Below, piece by piece: positions 1 through 8,199 of a stretch of DNA of 50,268 nt (positions within the stretch are counted from its first letter, which is position 1; every line of letters starts with the position of its first letter). The stretch is from Candidatus Obscuribacterales bacterium. GTDB lineage: Bacteria; Cyanobacteriota; Vampirovibrionia; Obscuribacterales; Obscuribacteraceae. The stretch lies in NCBI GenBank assembly GCA_021732565.1, contig JAKFUT010000022.1, forward strand, positions 1-50,268. Reading direction: 5' to 3'. The notes below the pieces were generated by a model. That model was not told the DNA's origin and ran no database searches. It worked only from the letters and a program-made list of their open reading frames with translations. The position numbers were made by a program, and so were the translations under genes.

Positions 1-649
1 ATGCACGGATGAGTTTTATCACTCGTTGATCCTTTACTCGCTTCCGCACCAATCCCATCAGCACATCGTGGTTGATCCGGTCAAAGAAGCTTGCCAAATC
101 AAAATCCACAACGTATCGGTAGCCTTGCTCAATGTATTCTTGTGCCTTTGCTATCGCTTGGTGGGCTGATTTACGTGGGCGAAATCCGTAGCTTTGGTCA
201 CAGAAGGTCCGGTCCCATTGCTTTTGAAGGATTTGCTGCAATGCCTGTTGAACAAACCGATCAACACAGCTTGGAATTCCTAACTTGCGTTTCTTGTCGC
301 TCCCGGGCTTTGGTATTTCTACCCTTCTCACCGGTTTTGGCCTGTAGCTGCCTTCCAGCAATTGCTTCCGAATTATTTGCCAGTTTGTCTTGAGGTATTC
401 CGGTAATTCATCCACGGTCATCCCGTCGATTCCCGGTGCCCCTCCGTTCTTGATTACCTTTTTCAGTGCATCTTTGAGATTTTCTCGGTCAAGCACATCC
501 TCCATCAATCGTTCTGTGTCCGCCAGACTTTCGGGTTCTGCTGCCGTCATGCGCGGTTCGATCTCTCCAGTCACGCCATCGGCAGCTTCACCGCCTACCC
601 TCGTGTCGAAGACCGTACTCTTCCGGGTTTTCTGTCGCTTTCTGCGCAC
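1..649 (-). CDS. Group II intron reverse transcriptase/maturase, N-terminal part
   Basis: This is the N-terminal ~216 residues of an intron-encoded reverse transcriptase, which copies intron RNA into DNA and helps the intron fold and splice. Visible family blocks are GGAPGIDGMTVDEL (RT0/RT1), RRVEIPKPGSDKKRKLGIP (RT2), DRFVQQALQQIL, SYGFRPRKSAHQA and the start of RT3, with VVDFDLASFFDRINHD containing the first catalytic aspartates. The YxDD box, maturase domain and C-terminus are beyond position 1. A GTG at 649 opens the frame right after a stop. An ATG at 550 (MTAAEPES) is the other possible start, and the intervening 33 residues are basic. The frame is intact throughout the visible part, so the element may be functional. 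Confidence 0.9.
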   Translation of the reverse strand, partial: MRRKRQKTRKSTVFDTRVGGEAADGVTGEIEPRMTAAEPESLADTERLMEDVLDRENLKDALKKVIKNGGAPGIDGMTVDELPEYLKTNWQIIRKQLLEGSYRPKPVRRVEIPKPGSDKKRKLGIPSCVDRFVQQALQQILQKQWDRTFCDQSYGFRPRKSAHQAIAKAQEYIEQGYRYVVDFDLASFFDRINHDVLMGLVRKRVKDQRVIKLIRA

Positions 650-1092
650 GTGATTTCAGTCCTACTTATCTTGCTCTACCGTTCGGACCTTCGATTTCTT
701 CTCCGGCTGCCTACGTGCTTCCGCGCTTGCTCGACGGCGAAATCTACTTTGTCCTCTGCTGACTCCTGCACTGCGATGAAGCGCCTTACGACACTCTCAG
801 TCTCGGTTTTCCGAGACACAGGGCAGGTCTCCCGGGGTAAGTTCAACGGCTTTTCCTGCATCTTCGCCGGATCTACGCATGCAACCATTGATGACTATGG
901 ATTTTGCAATCACTGGCTTGCTCGTCCGGTTGAATACGCCTTATATCCGATTTCTGTTCGTCGAGTCACAGGTTCGATCCACGCTTCCTTCAGACCCAGC
1001 CTCGCGACTACGCCCTTGCGCTTCACTACAGTTACCGTCATCAGGTCCTGAGAAGTCTTTCACCTCCTAGTCGTTGAACATGCCCGGCGCAC
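1..1092 (-). mobile_element. Group IIC intron, 5' part (runs off the left edge)
   Basis: On the minus strand a group II intron starts at 1092 with the 5' consensus GTGCG, followed by a GCCGGGCATG-type domain I start. From memory this resembles the Oceanobacillus group IIC intron, including an AAGGGCGT segment, a TCTGAAGGAAGC segment and a CCCCGGGAGACCTG segment further in. About 440-540 nt of structured RNA (domains I to part of IV) separate the 5' end from the reverse transcriptase start at 649 or 550, a normal distance for an ORF lodged in domain IV. The 5' exon ends in a terminator-like hairpin (1098-1129) plus TTCTG, which is the preferred target of class C introns. Domains V and VI and the 3' exon lie outside the window. 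Short open frames inside 650-1070 are taken to be structural RNA. Confidence 0.85.
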
Positions 1093-1131
1093 CAGAAATG
1101 GAGAGCCACGATTTCTCGTGCCTCTCCATCT
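1093..1131 (-). terminator. Hairpin terminator used as intron insertion site
   Basis: Arms at 1098-1111 and 1116-1129 form a 14-bp stem with one mismatch, closed on the minus strand by a GAAA tetraloop and followed by TTCTG. The intron begins at the next base (1092). It lies 27 bp downstream of the stop of the 1158-1460 gene, so it is most likely that gene's intrinsic terminator. The T-tract is short because the intron interrupts it. Confidence 0.75.
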
Positions 1132-1157
1132 CAAGGTTGCCATTCTCACCCGGTCTC

Positions 1158-1460
1158 TCAGAAAATCTCGTCGACGAGGCCGTGCAACAGGCTGCGTGCA
1201 CCTAACTCAAGATCGTTTCCACTATGCCAATAGCCCGAATTCAGCGTATAAGGGCTGGTGGTCCAACGCCATCCATCTCGGTAGAAACCGGAATCGAAGG
1301 TCGGTCCATAGGTATAGCCTGAATAGATGGGAGTGTAGCCAGAGTAGCCACATCCTGTATCACAGAACATATCTCGAGCGGATGCGGCGGTTTGTGCGCC
1401 TGCAACTAGCGTTCCCGTGGCGAGAACAGCAAGAAGGAATTTAGAAACAAGGTTCTTCAT
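1158..1460 (-). CDS. Small secreted Gly/Tyr-rich protein
   Basis: A 100-residue protein of unknown function. The N-terminus is a clear Sec signal peptide: K3 and K7, a hydrophobic core around residues 8-24, and a likely cleavage site near AASA (residues 25-28). The mature part is rich in Gly, Tyr, Ser and Trp, with two Cys in a DTGC context, which suggests a small disulfide-bonded or surface-associated protein. The start is well supported by GGAGGTG seven bases or fewer from the ATG at 1460. It is monocistronic as far as visible: its own hairpin terminator follows, and the group II intron is inserted behind that hairpin, so the gene is not disrupted. I do not recognise the family. Confidence 0.75.
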   Translation of the reverse strand: MKNLVSKFLLAVLATGTLVAGAQTAASARDMFCDTGCGYSGYTPIYSGYTYGPTFDSGFYRDGWRWTTSPYTLNSGYWHSGNDLELGARSLLHGLVDEIF

Positions 1461-2218
1461 TTAAGCACCTCCAGTATTCTCACGTTCGAGTGGGGAGACG
1501 GTTGCTGCTTTCGGTGGTTCCGCCTGCGAGCAACGGCACCGTATCTGACACCAAATACGGATAGTCTAGAACTAGCACTGAAAGCCAGCCTCGACAGTGA
1601 TCGTTTGTGTGTCCAACAGTACAGGCACTGCAGAGTCACCGCCCGTGGGGCTCATGAATTCCGCAAAAAGTGTGTCTGATTCTCTCATGAAACTTTAGAG
1701 TTACATCGTCAGGCGGATTGTGTGTGCGGTACTGCCTTGCCTGAGGTTGCACACACGTGCAGGAAATTTCAGAACTTGTTTCTTGCATGCCCTGGAACTC
1801 GCAATCCCTGCCTCATCGAAATCGGAAATACTATGCTCCGGGGTTGTTTTAGCTGACAAAGTCACTATGAGCAAATTTCGAAACCTGCGGCTTGAATAAA
1901 TAGACACGACATTGAAGTGCCCGAGAAATGGCTGTTGATGCCACAAATAAAGAAATACTGAAGAGCTATTCTGTATATCTTCTTATGTCGAAAAGCCCGC
2001 AAAATAGCGTTTTTTCTGAAAAAATGTATACAGGCAGTAAGAGGTTGAGCGGGCTTGCTCGGCCGTCTGTAACATGGCGACCATTTCTTTGACTTGGTGC
2101 GGCACGCAGGGCGTGCAGCCGGGCAATAGCGGGAAGCCTTTCAGTGCTCATGATTTTTGTTCGTAATCATGGCTCAAACAGACGTCCAGGTTCCGCTTAG
2201 TCAAAAGGACGGACACCA
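1461..2218. other. Intergenic region, no convincing gene
   Basis: About 760 bp upstream of both the secreted-protein gene (minus) and the dikinase regulator (plus). Short open frames here have no ribosome binding sites and no protein-like composition. A perfect 6-bp GCACGC/GCGTGC hairpin lies near 2103-2117 without a T-tract. Promoters for both flanking genes should lie here, but none can be assigned with confidence. Confidence 0.5.
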
Positions 2219-3064
2219 TTGAGCAAAACAGAAACTGTGGAAACAAAATTACCCGTCGGTCAGCGCGAACTGATCATCTTTACACTATCGGATTCCAGCG
2301 GTGAGACTGCATCACACGTGGCTCAGGCAGCACTAGTTCAGTTCCCCCCGGGATTCGCCAGCATCTATCGATTGCCCCAGGTGAGAAGTTGCCAGCAGAT
2401 ATCAACGCTGGTGCGGGAAATTGCCACTGGAAATTCTCTCATTGCTTATACTTTGGTTCTACCCGAGTACAGAGAATCCCTTGAACAAGAAGCGAAGAAG
2501 CATGGCGTTCCCACGCTCGATATCCTTGGCCCCCTTATATCAAGAATTTCCGGACTGACGAACAGCAATCCGTTGTCTCAACCAGGTCGCTTGCATACAC
2601 TCGACGAAACCTACTTCCGCCGCATGGAGGCTGTGAACTTTGCGGTTCGCTATGATGATGGCAAGAACCCTGATGGATTGTCTCAAGCCGACATAATTCT
2701 TACCGGGCTTTCACGAACCAGTAAGACTCCTAACTGCATGTACCTTGCGCAGCATTACGGACTGAAATCGGCCAATGTGCCCATCGTTCCCGGGGTTGAT
2801 CCGCCCAAGGCGCTCTTTAACGTTCAAGCACGAAAGATTATCGGGCTGACCATAGATCCTCACCTGCTGCACAATTTGCGCACATCACGAGCCCAGGTCA
2901 TAGGTATGCCTGCCGATACGCAGTATGCTGATCTCGACGAGATTAAGAGCGAAGTGCAATACGCTAGAAGAATATTTCGCGAGTTGAAGTGTCACATGAT
3001 TGATGTGTCGGCCAAGGCCATAGAGGAAACCTCCAGCGAAATCTTCCTCTACTTGCGCCAGTAG
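2219..3064 (+). CDS. Pyruvate, phosphate dikinase regulatory protein (PSRP/DUF299)
   Basis: This is a bifunctional enzyme that inactivates pyruvate, phosphate dikinase by ADP-dependent phosphorylation of a threonine beside the catalytic histidine. It reactivates the enzyme by Pi-dependent dephosphorylation that yields pyrophosphate. The 281-residue length is typical of the family. The signature P-loop is G163-L-S-R-T-S-K-T-P171, the N-terminal block is FTLSDSSGETA, and PIVPGVDPPKALF follows the P-loop. The start is a TTG at 2219, preceded by AAGGACGG. An upstream ATG at 2169 runs into a stop just before it, so TTG is the only fitting start. The gene lies 43 bp before its target gene in the same direction, so the pair is almost certainly co-transcribed. 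Confidence 0.93.
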   Translation: MSKTETVETKLPVGQRELIIFTLSDSSGETASHVAQAALVQFPPGFASIYRLPQVRSCQQISTLVREIATGNSLIAYTLVLPEYRESLEQEAKKHGVPTLDILGPLISRISGLTNSNPLSQPGRLHTLDETYFRRMEAVNFAVRYDDGKNPDGLSQADIILTGLSRTSKTPNCMYLAQHYGLKSANVPIVPGVDPPKALFNVQARKIIGLTIDPHLLHNLRTSRAQVIGMPADTQYADLDEIKSEVQYARRIFRELKCHMIDVSAKAIEETSSEIFLYLRQ

Positions 3065-3107
3065 CAGCCCGAGATCCCCGCCCATCCGCCCACTAGGAGA
3101 GAACAAC

Positions 3108-5867
3108 ATGTTGACCACACAAGAAGCCAATCAGGCCGAAGAAAATATTCGGTTCGGGAGGGTACTCTTGTTTTCGGAAGGAAGCGAACGATTCGGCGGG
3201 AATCGTACTTTGATGAGAGAACTCCTTGGTGGTAAGGGTGCGGGACTGGCGGAGATGACCGCCGCAGGAGTAAATGTTCCTCCCGGTATGACAATTCTTA
3301 CTTCTCAGTGCCGCGAATACTACAAAGATGGCGGCAAACTGCCAGCGGCACTGCTGGATGAAGCGAAAGAGCAACTGAAAAGAATTGAAGAACGGCTCGA
3401 CCGCAAACTCGGATGCACACAAAAGCCGCTTTTGCTTTCTGTACGCTCCGGTGCCAAGTTCTCTATGCCCGGCATGATGGATACCATTTTAAACCTGGGC
3501 ATGAATGACGACACGGTTGAAGCCATGGCCGTTCTTACCGGTAACGCACGTTTTGCATGGGACAGCTATCGGCGCTTTATCCAGATGTATAGCAATGTTG
3601 TTCTCGATCTGAGTAAAGATCGGTTCGAAGACATTCTCTATGACAAGAAAGAATCGCTGCGAGTAACTAATGACACGGATCTGACTGCCGCGAACTTGAA
3701 AGATTTGGTATCTGAGTATAAGGCATTCGTCAAGCGCGAGCGAAAGATAGACTTTCCGCAAAATACTGATGACCAGCTAAAAGGCGCTATCGAAGCCGTT
3801 TTCAAATCATGGAACAATAACAGGGCGATTTATTATCGCAATCTCAGTAAGATCGACCACAACATAGGCACGGCGGTTACTGTTCAGGCAATGGTCTTCG
3901 GCAATTTTGATAATGATTCAGCTACAGGCGTTTGTTTTACCAGAAATCCGAGCACCGGAGAGAGAGTTCTCTACGGAGAATACCTCATCAACGCGCAGGG
4001 AGAAGATGTTGTTGCGGGAATTCGCACCCCTGAGAAAATTTCAGACATGGCGAAAACCATGCCCGTAGTGTACAAAGAACTGGAAGAAACTGCGCTGCGG
4101 TTGGAAAAACACTACAAAGATATGCAAGACATTGAATTCACCATACAACAGGGTGAACTCTTTCTTCTTCAAACTCGCACGGGAAAACGCACTGCTGCTG
4201 CCGCAATCAAAGTCGCCGTCGATATGGCCGCAGAAGGCATCATTAACAAGCAAACGGCTCTCACTCGCGTTGAACCGGTTCAACTCAATCAATTGCTCTT
4301 GCCTAGCTTCGATCCGCAGGCGAAAGAAGCGGCTCGGAGGGAAGGGCGATTGCTGGCTACCGGTCTCAATGCCTCCCCCGGCGCAGCTATCGGGCACATA
4401 ATCTTCGAACCCGACGAAGCTGAGAAGGTAGCCGTTGAACACTCCAAGAAAGTTATTCTGGTTCGAGTGGAAACTTGTCCTGATGATATTCACGGTATCG
4501 TGCCGGCCAGGGGTGTGGTAACCAGTCGTGGTGGCATGACCAGCCATGCTGCGGTGGTGGCGCGTGGCATGGGCAAGCCTTGTGTTGCGGGATGCGAAGA
4601 TTTTAGAGTTGATCTAGACCGTGAAGAGGTTCACGTGAAGGATCAAGTTCTGCGCAAGGGCGACGTGATTTCCATTGACGGTTCCACCGGCGAAATTTTT
4701 AGTGGCGCCATCGCTACTCATGAACCCAAGTTGAGCCCCGAGTTTCAAACTTTGCTGACATGGGCGGATGAAACAAGGCTTCTTAGAGTGCGAACGAACG
4801 CAGACACCCCCGAAGATGCGCAGCGTGCACGTGATTTTGGGGCAGAAGGAATTGGTCTGTGCCGTACTGAGCACATGTTCATGAGTCAGGATCGGCTGCC
4901 TGCTGTGCAGGAAATGATCATGGCCGGCTCAGTGACGGAAAGAGAACACGCTTTGGCCAAACTGCTGCCAATGCAGCGGGAAGATTTCATCGGAATATTC
5001 GAGGCGATGAACGAATTGCCCGTCACAATTCGCCTTCTCGACCCGCCATTGCATGAATTCTTGCCCAAGTACGAAGACTTGATTGAAGAGGTCGCTATAC
5101 TCAAGACCAAGGGTGTTACAGGTGAAGAGCTGCGCTCCAGAGAGCTGTTGCTCGACAAAGTGCATCAGTTAAAAGAGTCAAATCCCATGATGGGTCTGCG
5201 GGGATGCCGGCTCGGCCTCATGTATCCGGAGATCAATCGCATGCAAGTGCAAGCGATCTTCGAAGCGGCTATCGCAGTGCAGAAGAAAGGATTGACCGTC
5301 TATCCGGAGATCATGATTCCACTCATCGGGCATGTCAATGAATTGAAGCTTGCCCGAATTATGCTGGAAGCCACGGCGAAAGAAGTGATGGAACGCGAAG
5401 GTGTCACCATCGAATACAAATTCGGCACGATGATTGAAATTCCTCGCGCATGCGTTACTGCTAACGAAATCGCGGAGTACGCAGAGTTCTTCAGTTTTGG
5501 CACCAACGATCTAACCCAGATGACATTCGGCTACAGTCGAGATGACGCTGAAGGCAAGTTCCTCCAGAAATATCTGGAAGGAATTACATGGAATAATCAA
5601 ACAACAAAAGTATTGCAGCACAATCCGTTCGAGGTGCTGGATCAAAGCGGCGTTGGTAAGTTAATGAAACTCGCCGTGGAATATGGTTTGCAAACGCGAC
5701 CCGATCTTAAGCTGGGCATTTGTGGCGAACATGGCGGCGAACCCAGTTCAATCGCATTTGCGCACCAGCTCGGATTGTCGTATGTAAGCTGCTCGCCGTA
5801 CAGGGTTCCGCTGGCCAGGCTGGCCGCGGCTCAGGCTACGATCTCGGTCGAAGAGAAGGACAAATAA
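3108..5867 (+). CDS. ppdK: Pyruvate, phosphate dikinase
   Basis: This cytoplasmic enzyme interconverts ATP + Pi + pyruvate with AMP + PPi + phosphoenolpyruvate, serving either PPi-linked glycolysis or gluconeogenesis. At 919 residues it is slightly longer than the common ~875-900. The order is an N-terminal nucleotide-binding domain (LLGGKGAGLAEM near residue 40), a central phospho-histidine domain with GGMTSHAAVVARGMGKPC (catalytic His480, regulatory Thr478), and a C-terminal PEP/pyruvate barrel with GICGEHGGEPSS (Cys872). AGGAGA precedes the ATG at 3108. The upstream neighbour encodes its regulatory kinase/phosphorylase, and Thr478 is the expected target. A hairpin terminator follows the stop. 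All catalytic landmarks are present and the frame is clean. Confidence 0.97.
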   Translation: MLTTQEANQAEENIRFGRVLLFSEGSERFGGNRTLMRELLGGKGAGLAEMTAAGVNVPPGMTILTSQCREYYKDGGKLPAALLDEAKEQLKRIEERLDRKLGCTQKPLLLSVRSGAKFSMPGMMDTILNLGMNDDTVEAMAVLTGNARFAWDSYRRFIQMYSNVVLDLSKDRFEDILYDKKESLRVTNDTDLTAANLKDLVSEYKAFVKRERKIDFPQNTDDQLKGAIEAVFKSWNNNRAIYYRNLSKIDHNIGTAVTVQAMVFGNFDNDSATGVCFTRNPSTGERVLYGEYLINAQGEDVVAGIRTPEKISDMAKTMPVVYKELEETALRLEKHYKDMQDIEFTIQQGELFLLQTRTGKRTAAAAIKVAVDMAAEGIINKQTALTRVEPVQLNQLLLPSFDPQAKEAARREGRLLATGLNASPGAAIGHIIFEPDEAEKVAVEHSKKVILVRVETCPDDIHGIVPARGVVTSRGGMTSHAAVVARGMGKPCVAGCEDFRVDLDREEVHVKDQVLRKGDVISIDGSTGEIFSGAIATHEPKLSPEFQTLLTWADETRLLRVRTNADTPEDAQRARDFGAEGIGLCRTEHMFMSQDRLPAVQEMIMAGSVTEREHALAKLLPMQREDFIGIFEAMNELPVTIRLLDPPLHEFLPKYEDLIEEVAILKTKGVTGEELRSRELLLDKVHQLKESNPMMGLRGCRLGLMYPEINRMQVQAIFEAAIAVQKKGLTVYPEIMIPLIGHVNELKLARIMLEATAKEVMEREGVTIEYKFGTMIEIPRACVTANEIAEYAEFFSFGTNDLTQMTFGYSRDDAEGKFLQKYLEGITWNNQTTKVLQHNPFEVLDQSGVGKLMKLAVEYGLQTRPDLKLGICGEHGGEPSSIAFAHQLGLSYVSCSPYRVPLARLAAAQATISVEEKDK

Positions 5868-5902
5868 GCTGGCACTTCAGGTGTTCGACTCGAGACGAAG
5901 GA

Positions 5903-5932
5903 AGGGTGGCGGAAACGTCGCCCTTTACTTTT
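5903..5932 (+). terminator. Intrinsic terminator after ppdK
   Basis: A 9-bp stem (5903-5911 with 5916-5924, two G-U pairs as RNA) is capped by a GAAA tetraloop and followed by TTACTTTT. It lies about 35 bp after the dikinase stop and before the convergent methyltransferase gene. Confidence 0.65.
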
Positions 5933-6069
5933 GCACGCAATCATGAGCACTGCTAAACTTACTGCGTAATGGATGCAGAGGTGAACGAAGTAGATTGTTC
6001 AATTATGCGGCTAAGTACCTTCGGACTGAGATTCACCACGAATTAGGCGAGGTACGTGTGAGTTTTTGT

Positions 6070-7416
6070 CTAAGATCTAATCTTCGCATATGCCAGTTGA
6101 TCAAGCAGTTGTCCGTGCTTGAACACAGCTTTTCGTAATAGCCCTTCGTATTGGAAGCCTGCTTTCTCAAGTACTCGTGCCGATGCGGCATTGCCTTCAA
6201 ACGCTAGAGCATAAACGCGATTGAGGTCAAACTCCTCGAACGCATAATTGGTAAACGCTTCCACTGCCTCGGTGACAATGCCACGACCCCAGTACTTGCG
6301 ACCAAGCCAATATCCAATCTCAGCGCTCTTGCGGGCTACGTCTTGTTGCAATAGCAGTCCGATTCCACCGACGGCTTGACCATCTACAGCGATGGCAAAG
6401 TGGGTTGCCGGTTCTTGCGCGTTCGCGTGTGCAATCCACCAGTGAGCGTCGTCCATGGTGTATGGATGCGGGAAGCCATCGCGCAAGCGAGAAGCAATTT
6501 CCTTGTCGTTGGCATTCTCTACGAGCGAGGCAGCGTCTTCCAGTTGAAGATTCCGCAATTCACAGGTCTGCAGAGGCAATGATACCGGGTTGATGATTCG
6601 CTTTCGTCCAATCAACATCATGTGTGCACTAGCACCAACTAAACTCTCGTGAGACGATAATTGCTCCAGCAAACTCATCAACTGATCGTGGCGTTTGGAA
6701 TCACTCATCCAATCAGTCAGATCTGAAAGTAACCAGCCCGGTCCTTCTATTCCTTCGAGTCCCTCTATCAGGAACCCGGCTCTGGTGGCCTCCATGCTCA
6801 GTTCAGCTGGTAGATGAAAGAATGCATCAGTGAAATAGTTCGGATTATCGGTGGGGTTTTTGTGTTGCCCGGTTTTCAGGTCATCCTTCACTATGGAAAC
6901 AAAGAGTGGATCCGCCAATAAATTACGACTGAGTCCATCCAGGGTAGATGCGAAACGCGAAATAGCCACTGCGAATAAAACGCCGCCCGGCTTCAATACT
7001 CGAAAAGATTCAGTTAACGCAGCGATTCGATCGTCCTCCCTGGTCAGGTGATAGAGCGGTCCCATGAGCAAAACTGCCTCAGCACTGTTTGATTCTTGCG
7101 ACAATTTTCGAGCATCGCCAACCTCTGCACTGGCGAGCGGATGCTGCGCTTCAGCCGAAGCCGCTTTCGCTTGCTGCACATGCTTGGGCACAGGATCAAT
7201 GAGATGAACGGTGTATCCTTCAGCTGCCAGAGGAAGGGAATACACACCAGAGGCACCACCGACATCCAGAATTGTTGCTGGCGGTGGAGGAAGAAACTGT
7301 CTGAGCAAAACCATGGTTCGCTGGAATTCCAACTGTCCAGCTGGCGAACTCAAACGGGTGTTCTCGGACGCTTCACTATAGTGGTCAACGACCGCACGAA
7401 TGTCACTTGGCTGCAT
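6070..7416 (-). CDS. SAM-dependent methyltransferase fused to a GNAT acetyltransferase
   Basis: A 448-residue two-domain protein. Residues ~1-275 form a class I SAM-dependent methyltransferase: motif I is ILDVGGASG, an acidic residue sits at the end of strand 2 (HLIDPV), and LLMGPLYHL and FRVLKPGG occur downstream. Residues ~285-448 form a GNAT N-acetyltransferase of the RimJ type: AEIGYWLGRKYWGRGI holds the acetyl-CoA pyrophosphate loop (RKYWGRG) and GNAASARVLEKAGF is the usual C-terminal motif. Substrates cannot be read from the sequence. The frame also opens at an ATG at 7449, but AGAGGA five bases from the second of two tandem ATGs favours 7416. A possible 37-codon frame ends ten bases upstream and may be a tiny leader. 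Both domains look intact. Confidence 0.88.
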   Translation of the reverse strand: MQPSDIRAVVDHYSEASENTRLSSPAGQLEFQRTMVLLRQFLPPPPATILDVGGASGVYSLPLAAEGYTVHLIDPVPKHVQQAKAASAEAQHPLASAEVGDARKLSQESNSAEAVLLMGPLYHLTREDDRIAALTESFRVLKPGGVLFAVAISRFASTLDGLSRNLLADPLFVSIVKDDLKTGQHKNPTDNPNYFTDAFFHLPAELSMEATRAGFLIEGLEGIEGPGWLLSDLTDWMSDSKRHDQLMSLLEQLSSHESLVGASAHMMLIGRKRIINPVSLPLQTCELRNLQLEDAASLVENANDKEIASRLRDGFPHPYTMDDAHWWIAHANAQEPATHFAIAVDGQAVGGIGLLLQQDVARKSAEIGYWLGRKYWGRGIVTEAVEAFTNYAFEEFDLNRVYALAFEGNAASARVLEKAGFQYEGLLRKAVFKHGQLLDQLAYAKIRS

Positions 7417-7586
7417 CATCTTCCTCTCAAACCAAGGTGAGACCGCCACGAATCATAACATGAGGCACAGCATCAGCCAATTCTTGCTTGAGTTCGGACA
7501 AGAGCTCAGTCACTGAAAAGGAGTTGAGCCGCTCAGACATGCAACAATTGTGGACGTGCTCGTGACTATGTGGACAAATATCGGCG

Positions 7587-8106
7587 ATGCCCAAGAGACA
7601 GCAAAAGATCCCGCGCAAACCACCCAAAAATAAAACAGTGTCAGAAGCGCACAAGCGCAGCATCCGGCACAGTAATTTTATTCCCGAATGGGCAATCCCG
7701 GCGACAGAGGCGGGAATCAGGACCGCCGAAGAGAGACTCGGCGTTAGCATTCCGGGCTGTCTACAAACTCAACTGCTCATTCAAAATGGTGGCGTATTGA
7801 CCGACCAGGACAGCCGTGTCATGAACCACGTTCTTTGGCTTAACGCTGCCATAGATGGAATCTGGCCTGTCGAAAAATGGGTGTTGGCATTGAACGACAA
7901 CTGGTTTGAGTCTGGCAAGATGTTAATGGTCTTGAACTTCCAGTAAAGATCGCGGGGCACTCAGAATCTCAGCTGTGCCTTGACTATCGTTCAACGGGCG
8001 AAACGGCATACCTGCTGTGACTTTTATCGACGTTTGTGTGTCGCCAACTGAGGTAACAAGTGTGTGTTACAGCATAGAGGATTTCGTTAAGGCGCTGATT
8101 GATTGA
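7587..8106 (+). pseudogene. SUKH (SMI1/KNR4-like) protein gene with two frameshifts
   Basis: The first 119 codons carry a SUKH-type start: ATEAGIRTAEERLGVSIPG, QLLIQNGGVL and later NWFESGKMLMVLNF. They end at a TAA at 7944. Shifting frame once gives KIAGHSESQLCLDYRSTGE, then a TGA. A second shift gives GIPAVTFIDVCVSP and YSIEDFVKALID, ending at TGA 8104-8106. Joined, the three pieces make one ordinary SUKH protein of about 170 residues. Both breaks fit loss of a single G from a short G-run (near 7943 and 8007). SUKH proteins are commonly immunity proteins for polymorphic or contact-dependent toxins, but no toxin gene is adjacent. Either the gene is recently decayed or the breaks are homopolymer assembly errors. 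Confidence 0.75.
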
Positions 8107-8199
8107 GGCCAGAACATGGCACCGAACTTACTGGTCTCTGGACAGGGGAAGGTTGGTCAACAGTCTTGTGTGGATCGGTATTTACATTAGTGGAAGTGG

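Noticed and set aside
676-888. 70-codon minus-strand frame inside the intron
   Set aside because: It falls in conserved group II intron RNA structure, has no ribosome binding site and its sequence matches intron domains rather than a protein.
1701-2151. Two minus-strand frames of 81 and 61 codons
   Set aside because: No ribosome binding site, uneven composition and no recognisable motif; treated as chance frames.
7427-7540. 37-codon minus-strand frame ending ten bases before the methyltransferase start
   Set aside because: It is helical and protein-like at its end, but there is no ribosome binding site and no homologue I recognise. It is mentioned with the downstream gene only.
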